A stretch of 36,228 bases of DNA from Nostoc sp. 'Peltigera membranacea cyanobiont' 210A (GTDB taxonomy: Bacteria; Cyanobacteriota; Cyanobacteriia; Cyanobacteriales; Nostocaceae): the NCBI RefSeq assembly GCF_002246015.1, contig NZ_NOLJ01000007.1, forward strand, positions 460,225-496,452, read 5' to 3'. Each line of letters begins with the position of its first letter. Position 1 is the stretch's first letter. The notes under the pieces were generated by a model. It was not told the origin of the DNA. It was given only the letters and a program-made list of their open reading frames with translations, and did no database searches. Positions 8,127-18,187 of the stretch are shown here, one piece after another. Both the position numbers and the translations under genes were made by a program.

Positions 8127-9833
8127 ATGAGTGAAAAAACAACGTCAGAGAATTTCAGAAGTAAAGTTGTTACACAAGGGGTACAGCGATCGCCAAATCG
8201 GGCTATGCTGCGTGCAGTAGGTTTTCAGGATGAAGACTTTAAGAAAGCAATTGTGGGTGTGGCTAATGCCTACAGCACCATCACTCCCTGTAACATGGGG
8301 ATTAATCAACTAGCACTCATAGCTGAAGCTGGAATTAAACTTGCCGGGGCAATGCCGCAAATGTTCGGCACAATCACTATTAGTGATGGGATTTCTATGG
8401 GAACTGAGGGAATGAAATATTCCCTAGTGTCACGAGAAGTTATTGCTGATTCCATTGAAACCGTCTGTAATGGTCAAAGTATGGATGGCGTGATCGCTAT
8501 CGGTGGCTGTGATAAAAATATGCCAGGGGCAATGATTGCAATGGCACGGATGAATATCCCGGCTATCTTTGTTTACGGTGGGACAATTAAACCCGGACAC
8601 TACAACAGCCGTGACTTGACTGTTGTGAGTTCCTTTGAGGCTGTGGGTGAATACAGTGCTGGTAAAATTGACGACACCGAACTGATGGAAGTAGAACGCC
8701 ACGCTTGTCCTGGTGCTGGTTCTTGCGGTGGGATGTTCACAGCTAATACTATGTCCTCGGCCTTTGAAGCGATGGGTATGAGTTTGCCCTATTCTTCCAC
8801 AATGGCGGCGGAAGATGATGAAAAAGCCGATAGTACTGAAGAATCAGCCAAGGTATTAGTAGAAGCAATTCGTAATCAACTGTTACCCCGGCATATTATC
8901 ACGCGCAAATCTATAGAAAATGCTATCTCTGTAATTATGGCTGTGGGTGGTTCAACTAACGCCGTGTTACATTTTCTGGCGATCGCTCGTGCGGCTGGTG
9001 TAGAACTTAATCTAGATGATTTTGAAATTATCCGCGATCGTGTCCCTGTTTTATGCGATTTAAAACCCAGTGGTAGATATGTCGCCACAGACTTACATCA
9101 AGCTGGTGGTATTCCCCAAGTGATGAAAATGCTATTGATACATGGATTACTTCACGGTGACTGTATCACCATTACAGGTAAAACCATCGCCGAAATTTTA
9201 GCAGATGTCCCCGATGAACCACCAAGCAATCAAGATGTGATTCGTCCTTGGAATAACCCGATGTATGCCCAAGGTCACTTAGCCATCCTGAAAGGGAATC
9301 TTGCTACAGAGGGAGCAGTAGCAAAAATTACCGGGGTAAAAAATCCCGGCATTACTGGCCCTGCACGGGTATTTGATTCGGAGGAAGAATGCTTAGATGC
9401 CATCCTTGCAGGGAAGATTAAAGCCGGTGATGTAATTATCGTCCGCTACGAAGGGCCCAAAGGTGGCCCTCGGATGCGGGAAATGCTAGCACCCACCTCA
9501 GCAATTATTGGTGCGGGTTTAGGCGATGCAGTGGCGTTAATTACTGATGGACGCTTTTCAGGCGGTACTTACGGGATGGTAGTCGGACACGTTGCTCCCG
9601 AAGCCGCCGTTGGTGGTGCGATCGCTCTGGTCGAAGAAGGTGATAGCATTACTATTGATGCTAATTCTCGCTTGTTACAAATCAACATTTCTGATGCAGA
9701 ATTAGCCAGTCGCCGCGCCAAATGGCAACCCCGTCCACCCCGTTATACAAAAGGCATCTTAGCAAAATATGCTAAGTTAGTTTCCTCTAGCAGTGTTGGT
9801 GCTGTCACAGACTTGGATTTATTTAATGAGTAG
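8127..9833 (+). CDS. ilvD: Dihydroxy-acid dehydratase
   Basis: 568 residues, full length. It converts 2,3-dihydroxy-3-methylbutanoate and its homologue to the 2-oxo acids of valine/isoleucine synthesis, and feeds leucine and pantothenate. The iron-sulfur cysteines are present: Cys55 in TPCNMG, Cys128 in GGCDKNMPG and Cys200 in CPGAGSCGGMFTANTM. The C-terminal TDGRFSGGTYG carries the proposed catalytic serine. The start is ATG 8127, with GAGG 8 nt upstream; an in-frame TTG at 8109 lacks such a site. The gene is monocistronic, and an AT-rich tract (8053-8065) may be part of its promoter. A hairpin with T-runs follows. Confidence 0.97.
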   Translation: MSEKTTSENFRSKVVTQGVQRSPNRAMLRAVGFQDEDFKKAIVGVANAYSTITPCNMGINQLALIAEAGIKLAGAMPQMFGTITISDGISMGTEGMKYSLVSREVIADSIETVCNGQSMDGVIAIGGCDKNMPGAMIAMARMNIPAIFVYGGTIKPGHYNSRDLTVVSSFEAVGEYSAGKIDDTELMEVERHACPGAGSCGGMFTANTMSSAFEAMGMSLPYSSTMAAEDDEKADSTEESAKVLVEAIRNQLLPRHIITRKSIENAISVIMAVGGSTNAVLHFLAIARAAGVELNLDDFEIIRDRVPVLCDLKPSGRYVATDLHQAGGIPQVMKMLLIHGLLHGDCITITGKTIAEILADVPDEPPSNQDVIRPWNNPMYAQGHLAILKGNLATEGAVAKITGVKNPGITGPARVFDSEEECLDAILAGKIKAGDVIIVRYEGPKGGPRMREMLAPTSAIIGAGLGDAVALITDGRFSGGTYGMVVGHVAPEAAVGGAIALVEEGDSITIDANSRLLQINISDAELASRRAKWQPRPPRYTKGILAKYAKLVSSSSVGAVTDLDLFNE

Positions 9834-9845
9834 GGAGTAAGGTTG

Positions 9846-9890
9846 GAGACGCGACATTTCGCGTCTCTCTACAAGAGTTTTTTGTTTTTT
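9846..9890 (+). terminator. Hairpin plus T-runs after ilvD (possible terminator)
   Basis: GAGACGCGA (9846-9854) pairs perfectly with TCGCGTCTC (9859-9867) around a 4-nt loop. A TTTTTTGTTTTTT tract starts near 9878, about 10 nt later, further than in a textbook terminator. The stem belongs to the GACGCGA hairpin family also seen at 12103, 12196 and 33473, so it may be a dispersed repeat serving as a terminator. Confidence 0.45.
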
Positions 9891-9914
9891 CCCGCGATCG
9901 CGATCTGTATTTAT

Positions 9915-10099
9915 CCCTCTTCTGTCACTTTCCGCGAGGGCGATCGCTAGAAGCCTCATGAGGCAACCAATACAAGCTACACTATTACAAAAAAATCCGT
10001 CTTGTATTTGTTATTAGAAAAGAATCGCGCGATCGCTTGCTATACAAAAGCTCTAGATTTTAGAAAAGGCAAATGTTTTCGGAGAGTGACAGAAGAGGG
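9915..10099. repeat. Foldback element, family F, flanked by TTAT
   Basis: 20-nt inverted ends CCCTCTTCTGTCACTTTCCG (9915-9934) and CGGAGAGTGACAGAAGAGGG (10080-10099) differ at one position and enclose about 145 bp containing several GCGATCGC octamers. TTAT flanks both sides (9911-9914, 10100-10103), compatible with a 4-bp target duplication. Its right end directly adjoins the ATATCATGTCCGC element at 10102. Confidence 0.72.
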
Positions 10100-10101
10100 T
10101 T

Positions 10102-10251
10102 ATATCATGTCCGCATAATTAGTTATGCTAACCACAGTCATTGCACCCCACCCCTTAATCCCCTCCCCGCAAGCGGGGAGGGGAGACAAAGCGTAGCTTT
10201 GGCGGGGGTGGGGTTCTTCGGGTTTAATAAGCAATCAAGCGGACATGATAT
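10102..10251. repeat. ATATCATGTCCGC foldback (MITE-like) element, copy 1
   Basis: 150 bp bounded by ATATCATGTCCGC and GCGGACATGATAT. The interior is a GC-rich palindromic region (CCCCTCCCCGCAAGCGGGG and GCGTAGCTTTGGCGGG). Its reverse complement closely matches copy 2 at 24702-24843, including shared arms such as GGTTTAATAAGCAATCAAGC. It has no coding capacity. Confidence 0.85.
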
Positions 10252-10341
10252 TACTTATCTTCACATAGTCTGCTTCTTTTAAGTCGCTCTACTTATGTTT
10301 TAAAGTAGAAAGTAGTTGATTCAAAGTGTTTGTTACTACCA

Positions 10342-10734
10342 ATGAAAGTTTTAGGGTTATTCCTGCCAGTCCTGTTGCTGCTATGCAGTCCTGCTATGGC
10401 AGTTGAGCTTAAAGGACAAAATATTGATGGTCAAAAGCTGCCTGCTAGAGCTTATTACTATGCAACTGGTGGGGTCTACAAAGTTCAGGTGCGCTTTCAC
10501 AACAAACGAGCCACAATTTACTTTGACGACGGCAACCAAACAACTATACAGTTGAACCAGCAAGCGATCGCTGACTCAAAGAATATTGAAGGTTTTGGAA
10601 AACTAGGACAATATCCTCTAAATAGAACATTCAGTGTGGGGTTGGTGTATGACAATAATTGGCTCGGTAGCAATGATAGTCAATTCCAACTGTCTAATCC
10701 GCTAGATGGGTTGTGGAAAATTAGTTTGGAGTGA
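10342..10734 (+). CDS. Small secreted protein of unknown function
   Basis: 130 residues. A clear signal peptide, MKVLGLFLPVLLLLCSPAMA, probably ends at the Ala before VELKG. The mature part (about 110 residues) is rich in Tyr, Asn and Gln, with alternating polar/hydrophobic stretches (YKVQVRFHNKRATIYFDDG), suggesting a beta-rich fold, and has no cysteine. I do not recognise a family. I chose ATG 10342, so the signal peptide begins at residue 1; an in-frame TTG 12 nt upstream is less likely. No Shine-Dalgarno is obvious. It follows directly after two foldback elements, so its promoter may lie at 10252-10341 or within repeat DNA. Confidence 0.75.
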   Translation: MKVLGLFLPVLLLLCSPAMAVELKGQNIDGQKLPARAYYYATGGVYKVQVRFHNKRATIYFDDGNQTTIQLNQQAIADSKNIEGFGKLGQYPLNRTFSVGLVYDNNWLGSNDSQFQLSNPLDGLWKISLE

Positions 10735-10970
10735 ATACACATCCGACTTAAAAAAGGTTTCTCACTTCTGACAGGGCAACTCAACAATATGTCCTCTGCT
10801 AGACTCGGAGTAACTACTTAATTCATAAAGTAACATATATCTAGGACTCCTATTTAATTTTTGAATAACTAAGCTGCTTAAAAGCTTGCCTGACAAAGAT
10901 TTCCTTTTCAGGATACTGAGCAAGATTCAAGTAGGATTACTAAATGTATAGGAACATAATAATTACATAA

Positions 10971-11984
10971 ATGAAAGTTGGCATTCAAAATACAGTAGAA
11001 ATTCTAGAACAAGTTCACCAATTAGAGTCCACACTAGGTCTTAAAAATGAAGCCTGCCGTTCTAAATTTTTGATTCATCCTGACTTCACGTCAAAAGTTT
11101 TTTTGTTTTTGCATGGTTTTACAGCAGGCCCTTACCAATTCGAGCCGCTTGGTAAAGCCTTCTTTAACAAGGGATATAACGTTCTGATTCCTTTACAACC
11201 CGGTCATGGACGCTCAGGTGACTGGAAGTCTCAAAATCCTCCACCGCTGCCAACAGATATTGAGATTTATCAACAATTTGTCATCAAATGGTTGCAGATT
11301 GCCAAAACGCTAGGTCAACAAGTTGTAATTGGTGGATTATCAACAGGTGGAACTTTAGCTGCTTGGTTAGCTTTAGAACATCCTCAAGAGATTGACCGCA
11401 CTTTATTGTTTACGCCTTATTTAGGTAGCCGTTATTTACTATTCGATCAACTCATCAAAATTCTGCCAATTTACTTTGAATGGTTCAACAAAGATGCACC
11501 TGGGAATTTTGGTTATAAAGGTTTTCGTCTCAAGGCCTTACGGATATTTCTAGAATTGGGATATCAGGTTTTAGACAAGGCTCAAGGCTGTGTTTCTGCT
11601 CCAATCTTAATGGTATGTAGTGAGGCAGATGGTGCTGTTAGTCGCTCGAAACAGCAGGATTTCTTCCGAAGAATACTTAAGCAGCAACCGAAATCCTGGT
11701 ATTACTGTTTCGATGATTCACTTCACATTGAACACCGAATGATGACAAAATTGGAAGACAATGATTATGAAGAACTGGTAATTACACTTGCTAAAGCATT
11801 TGTTGAGAGTAATTTAACTTGGGTAGAGTTTCAGGAAATGGCAAAGCGGATAGCGCAGGGACAAGGCCATGACCAAATCATCCGAGAACTCAACTTTGAT
11901 GAACAAGTTTTTCAACAGCTATCTGCAATGATGACTCAAGGTTTTGGCTGTGAGCATCTTAAATGTATCAATCCAGATTCCTAA
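10971..11984 (+). CDS. Alpha/beta-hydrolase (carboxylesterase/lysophospholipase-like)
   Basis: 337 residues. Alpha/beta-hydrolase signatures are an oxyanion-hole strand FLFLHGFTAGPYQF (44-57), PGHGRSGDW (77-85), the nucleophile elbow GGLSTGG with Ser124, a candidate acid in CSEADGAVS and a late histidine in DSLHIEHRM. There is no signal peptide, so it should be cytoplasmic. The substrate is unknown; the class includes esterases, monoacylglycerol lipases and thioesterases. The last about 60 residues (from WVEFQEMAKRIAQG) form an extra helical segment beyond the hydrolase core. No operon partners. Confidence 0.85.
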   Translation: MKVGIQNTVEILEQVHQLESTLGLKNEACRSKFLIHPDFTSKVFLFLHGFTAGPYQFEPLGKAFFNKGYNVLIPLQPGHGRSGDWKSQNPPPLPTDIEIYQQFVIKWLQIAKTLGQQVVIGGLSTGGTLAAWLALEHPQEIDRTLLFTPYLGSRYLLFDQLIKILPIYFEWFNKDAPGNFGYKGFRLKALRIFLELGYQVLDKAQGCVSAPILMVCSEADGAVSRSKQQDFFRRILKQQPKSWYYCFDDSLHIEHRMMTKLEDNDYEELVITLAKAFVESNLTWVEFQEMAKRIAQGQGHDQIIRELNFDEQVFQQLSAMMTQGFGCEHLKCINPDS

Positions 11985-12102
11985 TGAGTATCCCAATTTT
12001 GCAAAAAATGGAGAGGTTAAAAAATATTTACCATTTCAAAATCTAGTTCAAGTCTCGATAGGTTCAGTTAACAGCTATTAGTGTAGATAATTAGTTTTTC
12101 AA

Positions 12103-12120
12103 GACGCGATTTTTCGCGTC
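12103..12120. repeat. GACGCGA hairpin
   Basis: GACGCGA and TCGCGTC pair around a 4-nt loop, in the convergent spacer between the hydrolase and the giant kinase. It belongs to the same hairpin family as 9846, 12196 and 33473. No adjacent T-run supports a terminator role. Confidence 0.6.
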
Positions 12121-12165
12121 TCCATATCAGCATTTTGGGCTTATATGAACTGTATTGGATCAACC

Positions 12166-12259
12166 TAATACCAATTTAATTAATGATTGGCTAAAGACGC
12201 GATGAATCGCGTCTCTACAAATGGTCGATTTGTCGCATTCTTTTTTGAAATTGGTATTA
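12166..12259. repeat. Foldback element TAATACCAATTT, family E, with a nested hairpin
   Basis: 94 bp bounded by TAATACCAATTT (12166-12177) and AAATTGGTATTA (12248-12259), a perfect 12-bp inverted pair. A GACGCGAT/ATCGCGTC hairpin sits inside (12196-12213). The right arm overlaps the TAA stop (12257-12259) of the giant hybrid kinase read on the reverse strand. Confidence 0.78.
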
Positions 12260-15200
12260 ATTTTGAGTCTGAGCCAGAATCGGTAAGGTAATTACAAATT
12301 CTGTTCCTTCACCTTGGGTAGAATTCACAACCAGTGAACCGCCATGTTTTTCTACAACAATAGACTGAGCGATCGCTAATCCTAATCCCGTTCCTTTACC
12401 AACACCTTTCGTAGTAAATAAGTGGTCAAATACTTTTTGTTTGACTGATTCACTCATGCCTTGACCATTATCAGCAATGCTCACCTCAACTTGTTTATTT
12501 TTTAAAGAGGTGGTAATTGTAATCCGGTTGGGATTGGCTTGAATCTCTTCAAAACTCTTACCTGCATTTGATTCATCCAAGGCATCAATGGCATTTGCTA
12601 AGATGTTCATAAATACTTGATTTAATTGACCAGGGAAGCATTCAATTTGGGGTACATTTCCGTACTCATTGATTACTTCAATAGCTGGACGTTCTTCGTT
12701 AGCTTTCAGGCGATGTTTGAGAATTAAAATCGTACTATCAATGCCTTCATGAATGTTAAACGGTACTTTGTAATCTCTATCAGCGCGGGAGAAAGTACGC
12801 AGACTGGTGCTAATATTCTTGAGCCTATCACACGCTATTGTCATCGAATCAATCATCTTGATCAAATCTTCTAAGCTATATTCCAAATCGATTTCTTCGG
12901 CATGGGTAAAAATTTCATCTCCAGGAGTAGGAAACTTTTGTTCATATAGTTTCAAGTGTTCGATAACATCAATAAATGTTGGTTTAGCTTGTTTGAGACT
13001 GGCAGCAATAAAACCAAGAGGATTATTCATTTCATGAGCGACACCAGCAACTAAGTTACCCAATGCAGACATCTTTTCACTTTGGACGATTTGTAATTGA
13101 GCTTGTTGCAAATCTTGTAAAGCTTGCCCAGCTTGCTGATAAAGCCGAGCGTTTTCTAAGGCAATTGCTGCTTGGGAGGAAAGTAGATTAATCACCTGCA
13201 AACGGTTACTAGTAAATACTCCTTGACTCAATTGATTTTCTAGGTAGAGAATCCCCACCAAATGACCTTGGTTAACAATGGGCGTGCATAATACACTTTG
13301 AGGTTGATGTAGGAGCATATATTCTCCAATTACACCAGGAATACTCGTTTCACAATTGTCTATGATCACAGTTTCTTGAGTATTCTTAACGTAATTTATC
13401 AGTTTTCTCGGAATATATTGACAAGCATCTATTAGTTGTGAATCAAGAATGGTTTTGACATCAGTCTGGGAATTTGACTGTTCATCGATAAAGGTAATTG
13501 CCCGCACTTGCCAAGTATCTTTTTCAGGAAGAATTAATACAGATGTTTTCGCACCAGAATTTTCTAAGATAATGCGAGTGAGACTGCTGATAAGTGCGTC
13601 TAATTCGATACAACTGGAAATAGTTTGAGCTGCTTTGAGAATGCAGGTTAAATCTAGAGCATCAGAAATATTAGTGCTGCTGGTAGTGTAACTAGATGTA
13701 CGAGCAATGCTGGCTATGGTTTCTAAGGGATTTAAGTTGAATTCTTGCTGTTGCAAAATGGGTTTGAGTAATTTGGGATAGCGTTTTTCCAAGTCATCAG
13801 TTTTGGCTTTTGCTCCCCAACGGGCATAACTGTAATATGCTTGTTGCAGATATCCTTCTGCGGCTTTTTCTTTACCCCATTCTAGGTAAAATTTGGCAGC
13901 GAGTTCGTTAGCGATCGCTGCTTCCTGAATATAGTCATTGGCGATCGCTCCTTGGATCGCTATTTCATAATAATCTGCGGCTTGTAAGCGATCGCCAGTT
14001 ACACGAGCTTGTTCAGCTAAAATTAAATTGTACTTGTGCTGATAATTGACTGGCGCATGAGCCGCCCATTCTTGCATTTTTGACTGGTTTTCGGCTACTT
14101 TCTGGAGATAAAGCTGTTGCTGTGCTTCATTTACCTGAGAACAAAGAGCTAACAAACTCAAAGATTGATAGAAATTCCGCAAAGGAACAATTAATAAGCC
14201 TGCTGCTCCCTGCTCATACTGCTCAAATTTTTGAGAAGATTCCCAAGCAGATTCGTATTCACCAAAAAGATAAGCCAGAAGCGTTTTTGCTAGATAGACA
14301 TAACAAATACCATTGATATTATTAGTTTCAATTAAAGTCGGTAACATTTCGACTTCGTGAAAATGTTTACCAATTAAACAGCAGGGATTAGCCGCTTCTC
14401 CTTGTAAATTTAGCACCGTCTGCCGCCAGATATTTCCCCAAACCAGAGACACCTCTTGTTTTATTTGCTGCATTAGATCGCAATATTTATCTGCTTCCAG
14501 CACAGCATTTTCTAGGTTTTCTCCACTCCAAAAGAGAAATTGACAATAGCAATTGGCACAATAGCCTACATATTCTAAATTTCCGGTTTCTAATCCACTC
14601 TGCAATCCCTCCAAAAATAGATTCAATGTGGATTTAATTGAATCTTTCCAATGTTTAATAAACAGACTAAATGTTAAATAAACCCTACTTTTAAGTTCTT
14701 TAGTTTGAAATTTTTCTAAAAGTTGTACTGCCAGTTTACCAAACTGATACCCATCTTCAATTGCACCAATACTGCACAAAAATAATCCATAGAGACTATA
14801 AGCAACAGCTGCCTGTGGTGAGTTGCCGTACTTGATACAAATTTTGATCATTGTAAAAATTTTGAGCGGCAATAACATCGGTTTGGCTATATAAACTGGA
14901 GCAAACAAACCCGATAATATGCGGAGCGCAACTAATTTTTGGGGATCAATGATTTCTGGCATATCTGCCAATGCTGCAATCGATTGATGAACAAACATTT
15001 GTTGTAATTGGTCATGTTCCTCAAAAATAATTTGAGTATTACTGTCTTCAGGTAACGTCAAATCTAGTAATTGCAGTGCTTCTCTACCTGTAGCTATTGC
15101 TTCAATGAATTTATTTTGCGCCGTATAAGATTGGATTTGAATCTCATAGGTACGAACCTTTTCTAATGGAGATTTAGCATTTTTAAGGATAATCTCTACT

Positions 15201-17674
15201 AATGATTTTGATGATTCAAAGTTTGTATTGAGATATTCTGCCTCAGCCGCAGATTCGTAAACAGCAAGGGCCAAATCGTAGCTGCTTTGCCAAGCATTTA
15301 TCGGTAATAAAAGAATTGCCACTTTTAAATACTCAACTGCTGTCGCATAAGCTGTCGAGTTTTTGGCTTTACAACCAGCTATCAGATTTAACCGGGATAA
15401 ATGTTTTCGTTCGTCAGCTTCCTCTAATAATTCCAGTCCGTAATTGAATTGGTTAACAATTGCAAAAATTCCTGACTCTTGCTGCTCTTTAGGTGTATTC
15501 TGCAATAACAATTGCCCAATTTGCAAGTGTGTTGACTGTTTTTGTGCTTCTGGAATGAGTGAATAGGCAGCTTGCTGGACGCGATCGTGTAAAAATTTAT
15601 ATACAACCATCTCAGACTGTTCTTGAGTAGCTGCTTGATTTTCTGAACCAACAAAAAACTTATAAACCTCACTTTGCGGCAAAATCAACCCTTCTTGCAA
15701 AGCCTTCCACAAGCAATCTGCGGTTTCTACCTCCGATTGTTTAGAAACAATCGCTAATGTTTTTAAATCGAACTGATTACCAATACAAGCGGCTAGCTTC
15801 AATTGTTGTTGAGTTGATTCTGGTAGTCTTCGTAATTGGAAAACCATAAAATCCACAACATTGTCTGCTAGAGTTTGCTGATTGATTTGAGAAATATCAC
15901 ATTGCCAACATCCCTCGGCAAAATTGAATTGAATTAGTTGGTCTTGATGTAATGATTTCAGGATTTGAGTTGCAAAAAATGGATTTCCTTGAGCTTTACG
16001 GTAAATCAATTGTGAAAGAGATAATGCCACATTCTCTGCACAATTTAATGTATCTGCTACAAGTTGATTCAATTGTAATTGGTTGAGTGGTTTTAGGTTA
16101 AGACTATTTACCTTTACACCTGTTTTGCGAATTTCATCCAACATTACCATCAATGGATGGGCTGGGAATACTTCATTGTCTCTATACGCACCAATTAACA
16201 ATAAATATCCCTGATTAGCTTCATTCATTAATAATTGTATGAGTTTCAATGAAGCCGAATCTACCCATTGCAAGTCATCTAAGAATATAACTAAAGGATG
16301 TTCTTTAGTTGTAAATATTTGGAGAAATTTCTGAAATAATAAATTAAATCGGTTTTGTGCTGCGTTACCTGATAATTCTGATGCAGGTGGTTGTCTGCCA
16401 ATAATTTTTTCTAATTCGGGAATGACTTCAATAATTACCTGTCCGTCTTCACCTAATGCTTGAATAATTTGATTTTGCCATTTTTGTATTTGGACATCAC
16501 TTTCTGCTAGTAATTGCTCCATGAAGTTACGGAAAGCTTGAACAAATGCAGAAAAAGGAATATTCCGATTAAATTGGTCAAATTTGCCTTTGATAAAATA
16601 ACCGTGTTGACGAACAATAGGTTTATGGACTTCGTTAACAACCGCAGTTTTACCAATCCCTGAAAACCCAGCTACTAGCGTTATTTCTGTTGCACCCAGG
16701 CTGACATTTTCAAATGCTTCTAGTAGAGTTTCAACTTCTGCTTCTCGTCCATATAGTTTATCAGGGATAATAAATCTGTCGCATACATCTCTTTGGGCAA
16801 TTGGGAAACTTTCAATTTTACCTGTTGTCTTCAGTTGAGAAAAACAAATTTCTAAATCATACTTCAATCCTAATACACTCTGATAACGGTCTTCAGCATT
16901 TTTTGACATTAATTTGCTGACGATATCCGAAATTACCGGCGGAATTTGTAAGTTAATTACATCTATTGATGAGGCTACCTTAGCAATATGGGAATGCACC
17001 AACTCCATTGGATCGTTTGATTGAAAAGGCAACTCACCTGTGAGTAATTCGTAGAAAGTTACACCAAGTGAATAAAAATCAGTCCGGTAGTCAATTCCCT
17101 GATTCATTCTCCCTGTTTGTTCTGGAGAAATATAAGCTAGTGTTCCCTCTAATACATTGGGGCTGATTAGCGTTTGCGTTTCCCTTGGTAATAGAGAGGC
17201 AATACTAAAGTCGATTAATTTAACTTGTTTGGAATCAGAATTAATTAAAATATTGCTCGGTTTGATATCTTTATGAATGATGCGCTGACTATAGAGTATA
17301 TCTAAGGTATTACACAGTGCGATCGCTATTTGAAAAAACTCTTGCAAAAACCTAATATCTCGCGTTTGATCGTGATCAAAATAATCTTTTAGAGAAATGC
17401 CACCAAAATCTTCCATCACCAACGCATAGGCATTTTGATACACCTCCAGGCTGTAGGTTTGGACAATTAAAGATGAGTTGAGATTTTTGGCAATGGTGTA
17501 CTGATTGCGAAACTGCACCAGTTCATTAAAGGAGGGATATGGATTTTTCAGTAGTTTGATTGCTACAGGTAATGAATCAGTTTCTCTATACCCTCGATAA
17601 ACTATAGTTCTCGAACCATTGTAGATTTCTTCAATGATTTGGTATCCAGAAATATTAACATGAGTGCTAAACAT
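12257..17674 (-). CDS. Giant hybrid Ser/Thr kinase - AAA ATPase - GAF - sensor histidine kinase
   Basis: 1805 residues, a multidomain signalling protein known from filamentous cyanobacteria. In order: a Ser/Thr kinase domain (about 10-275) with Lys40, HKDIKPSN (134-141) and DFS (155-157) instead of HRD and DFG; an AAA/predicted ATPase with Walker A GFSGIGKT (336-343) and Walker B LVIFLDDLQWVD; a long helical, TPR-like stretch (about 680-1330); a GAF domain (about 1370-1520); and a histidine kinase with phospho-acceptor His1547 in GVAHEMNNPLGF, an N box (NILANAIDAL), and G boxes ADNGQGM and GKGTGLGLAIAQS. It has no membrane segment, so it is probably cytoplasmic. The signal and cognate response regulator are unknown; a REC-GGDEF protein lies 14 kb away but nothing links them. 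Its stop lies in a foldback arm. Confidence 0.95.
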   Translation of the reverse strand: MFSTHVNISGYQIIEEIYNGSRTIVYRGYRETDSLPVAIKLLKNPYPSFNELVQFRNQYTIAKNLNSSLIVQTYSLEVYQNAYALVMEDFGGISLKDYFDHDQTRDIRFLQEFFQIAIALCNTLDILYSQRIIHKDIKPSNILINSDSKQVKLIDFSIASLLPRETQTLISPNVLEGTLAYISPEQTGRMNQGIDYRTDFYSLGVTFYELLTGELPFQSNDPMELVHSHIAKVASSIDVINLQIPPVISDIVSKLMSKNAEDRYQSVLGLKYDLEICFSQLKTTGKIESFPIAQRDVCDRFIIPDKLYGREAEVETLLEAFENVSLGATEITLVAGFSGIGKTAVVNEVHKPIVRQHGYFIKGKFDQFNRNIPFSAFVQAFRNFMEQLLAESDVQIQKWQNQIIQALGEDGQVIIEVIPELEKIIGRQPPASELSGNAAQNRFNLLFQKFLQIFTTKEHPLVIFLDDLQWVDSASLKLIQLLMNEANQGYLLLIGAYRDNEVFPAHPLMVMLDEIRKTGVKVNSLNLKPLNQLQLNQLVADTLNCAENVALSLSQLIYRKAQGNPFFATQILKSLHQDQLIQFNFAEGCWQCDISQINQQTLADNVVDFMVFQLRRLPESTQQQLKLAACIGNQFDLKTLAIVSKQSEVETADCLWKALQEGLILPQSEVYKFFVGSENQAATQEQSEMVVYKFLHDRVQQAAYSLIPEAQKQSTHLQIGQLLLQNTPKEQQESGIFAIVNQFNYGLELLEEADERKHLSRLNLIAGCKAKNSTAYATAVEYLKVAILLLPINAWQSSYDLALAVYESAAEAEYLNTNFESSKSLVEIILKNAKSPLEKVRTYEIQIQSYTAQNKFIEAIATGREALQLLDLTLPEDSNTQIIFEEHDQLQQMFVHQSIAALADMPEIIDPQKLVALRILSGLFAPVYIAKPMLLPLKIFTMIKICIKYGNSPQAAVAYSLYGLFLCSIGAIEDGYQFGKLAVQLLEKFQTKELKSRVYLTFSLFIKHWKDSIKSTLNLFLEGLQSGLETGNLEYVGYCANCYCQFLFWSGENLENAVLEADKYCDLMQQIKQEVSLVWGNIWRQTVLNLQGEAANPCCLIGKHFHEVEMLPTLIETNNINGICYVYLAKTLLAYLFGEYESAWESSQKFEQYEQGAAGLLIVPLRNFYQSLSLLALCSQVNEAQQQLYLQKVAENQSKMQEWAAHAPVNYQHKYNLILAEQARVTGDRLQAADYYEIAIQGAIANDYIQEAAIANELAAKFYLEWGKEKAAEGYLQQAYYSYARWGAKAKTDDLEKRYPKLLKPILQQQEFNLNPLETIASIARTSSYTTSSTNISDALDLTCILKAAQTISSCIELDALISSLTRIILENSGAKTSVLILPEKDTWQVRAITFIDEQSNSQTDVKTILDSQLIDACQYIPRKLINYVKNTQETVIIDNCETSIPGVIGEYMLLHQPQSVLCTPIVNQGHLVGILYLENQLSQGVFTSNRLQVINLLSSQAAIALENARLYQQAGQALQDLQQAQLQIVQSEKMSALGNLVAGVAHEMNNPLGFIAASLKQAKPTFIDVIEHLKLYEQKFPTPGDEIFTHAEEIDLEYSLEDLIKMIDSMTIACDRLKNISTSLRTFSRADRDYKVPFNIHEGIDSTILILKHRLKANEERPAIEVINEYGNVPQIECFPGQLNQVFMNILANAIDALDESNAGKSFEEIQANPNRITITTSLKNKQVEVSIADNGQGMSESVKQKVFDHLFTTKGVGKGTGLGLAIAQSIVVEKHGGSLVVNSTQGEGTEFVITLPILAQTQN

Positions 17675-18187
17675 ACTGTTAAATGCGAGGTAATTTATAA
17701 CTTGATTATTCCCAAATTAATAACGGCAGTTTAATGTTAATTAGTAAAGATTACTATGGCTTTACTTTAGAGAGGATTTATGAAGATAAGCTTTACATTG
17801 TAGTGTACATTACACGCCGCTTTAGCTTTAAAGCATTCAATGCAGAGATAGAATATCTGGCACAAAGTGTCAAGGTTCTCAATAGTAAATTAGGAACCTG
17901 CAAAGCGTAAACTAGGAATTTTTCAACTCAAAAATATGCTTGTAAGGGCTGGGGAAAGATGAAAAGGGAAGAGGTTAAAAACTTTCACCTTTTCCCTTTA
18001 AACTTTAAAGAACCAAGTTAACAAGAGCAAACTACTAGTACCTGCTGAGATTTTTAGTTAGGTTTCGTAGTCTGATTAAAGGCAATTACTACTAAAATAG
18101 GAGAGACGATTATTGTTATTGATTGACAGTAACGGAAGTTTGTTATTCCGCCGACTGTGATTGATAGGGTTATATTGAAACCAGCCC
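17675..18187. other. Spacer between the giant kinase and the RidA-like gene
   Basis: 513 bp. No gene seen. GAAAAGGGAAGAGG near 17958 and CCTTTTCCCTTT near 17989 are partly complementary and may form an imperfect hairpin. The kinase promoter should lie just above 17674 on the reverse strand. Confidence 0.45.

Noticed and set aside
10073..10282. 69-codon forward ORF
   Set aside because: Runs through the ATATCATGTCCGC foldback element; the peptide is a translation of repeat DNA. The ORF at 24675-24929 is rejected for the same reason.
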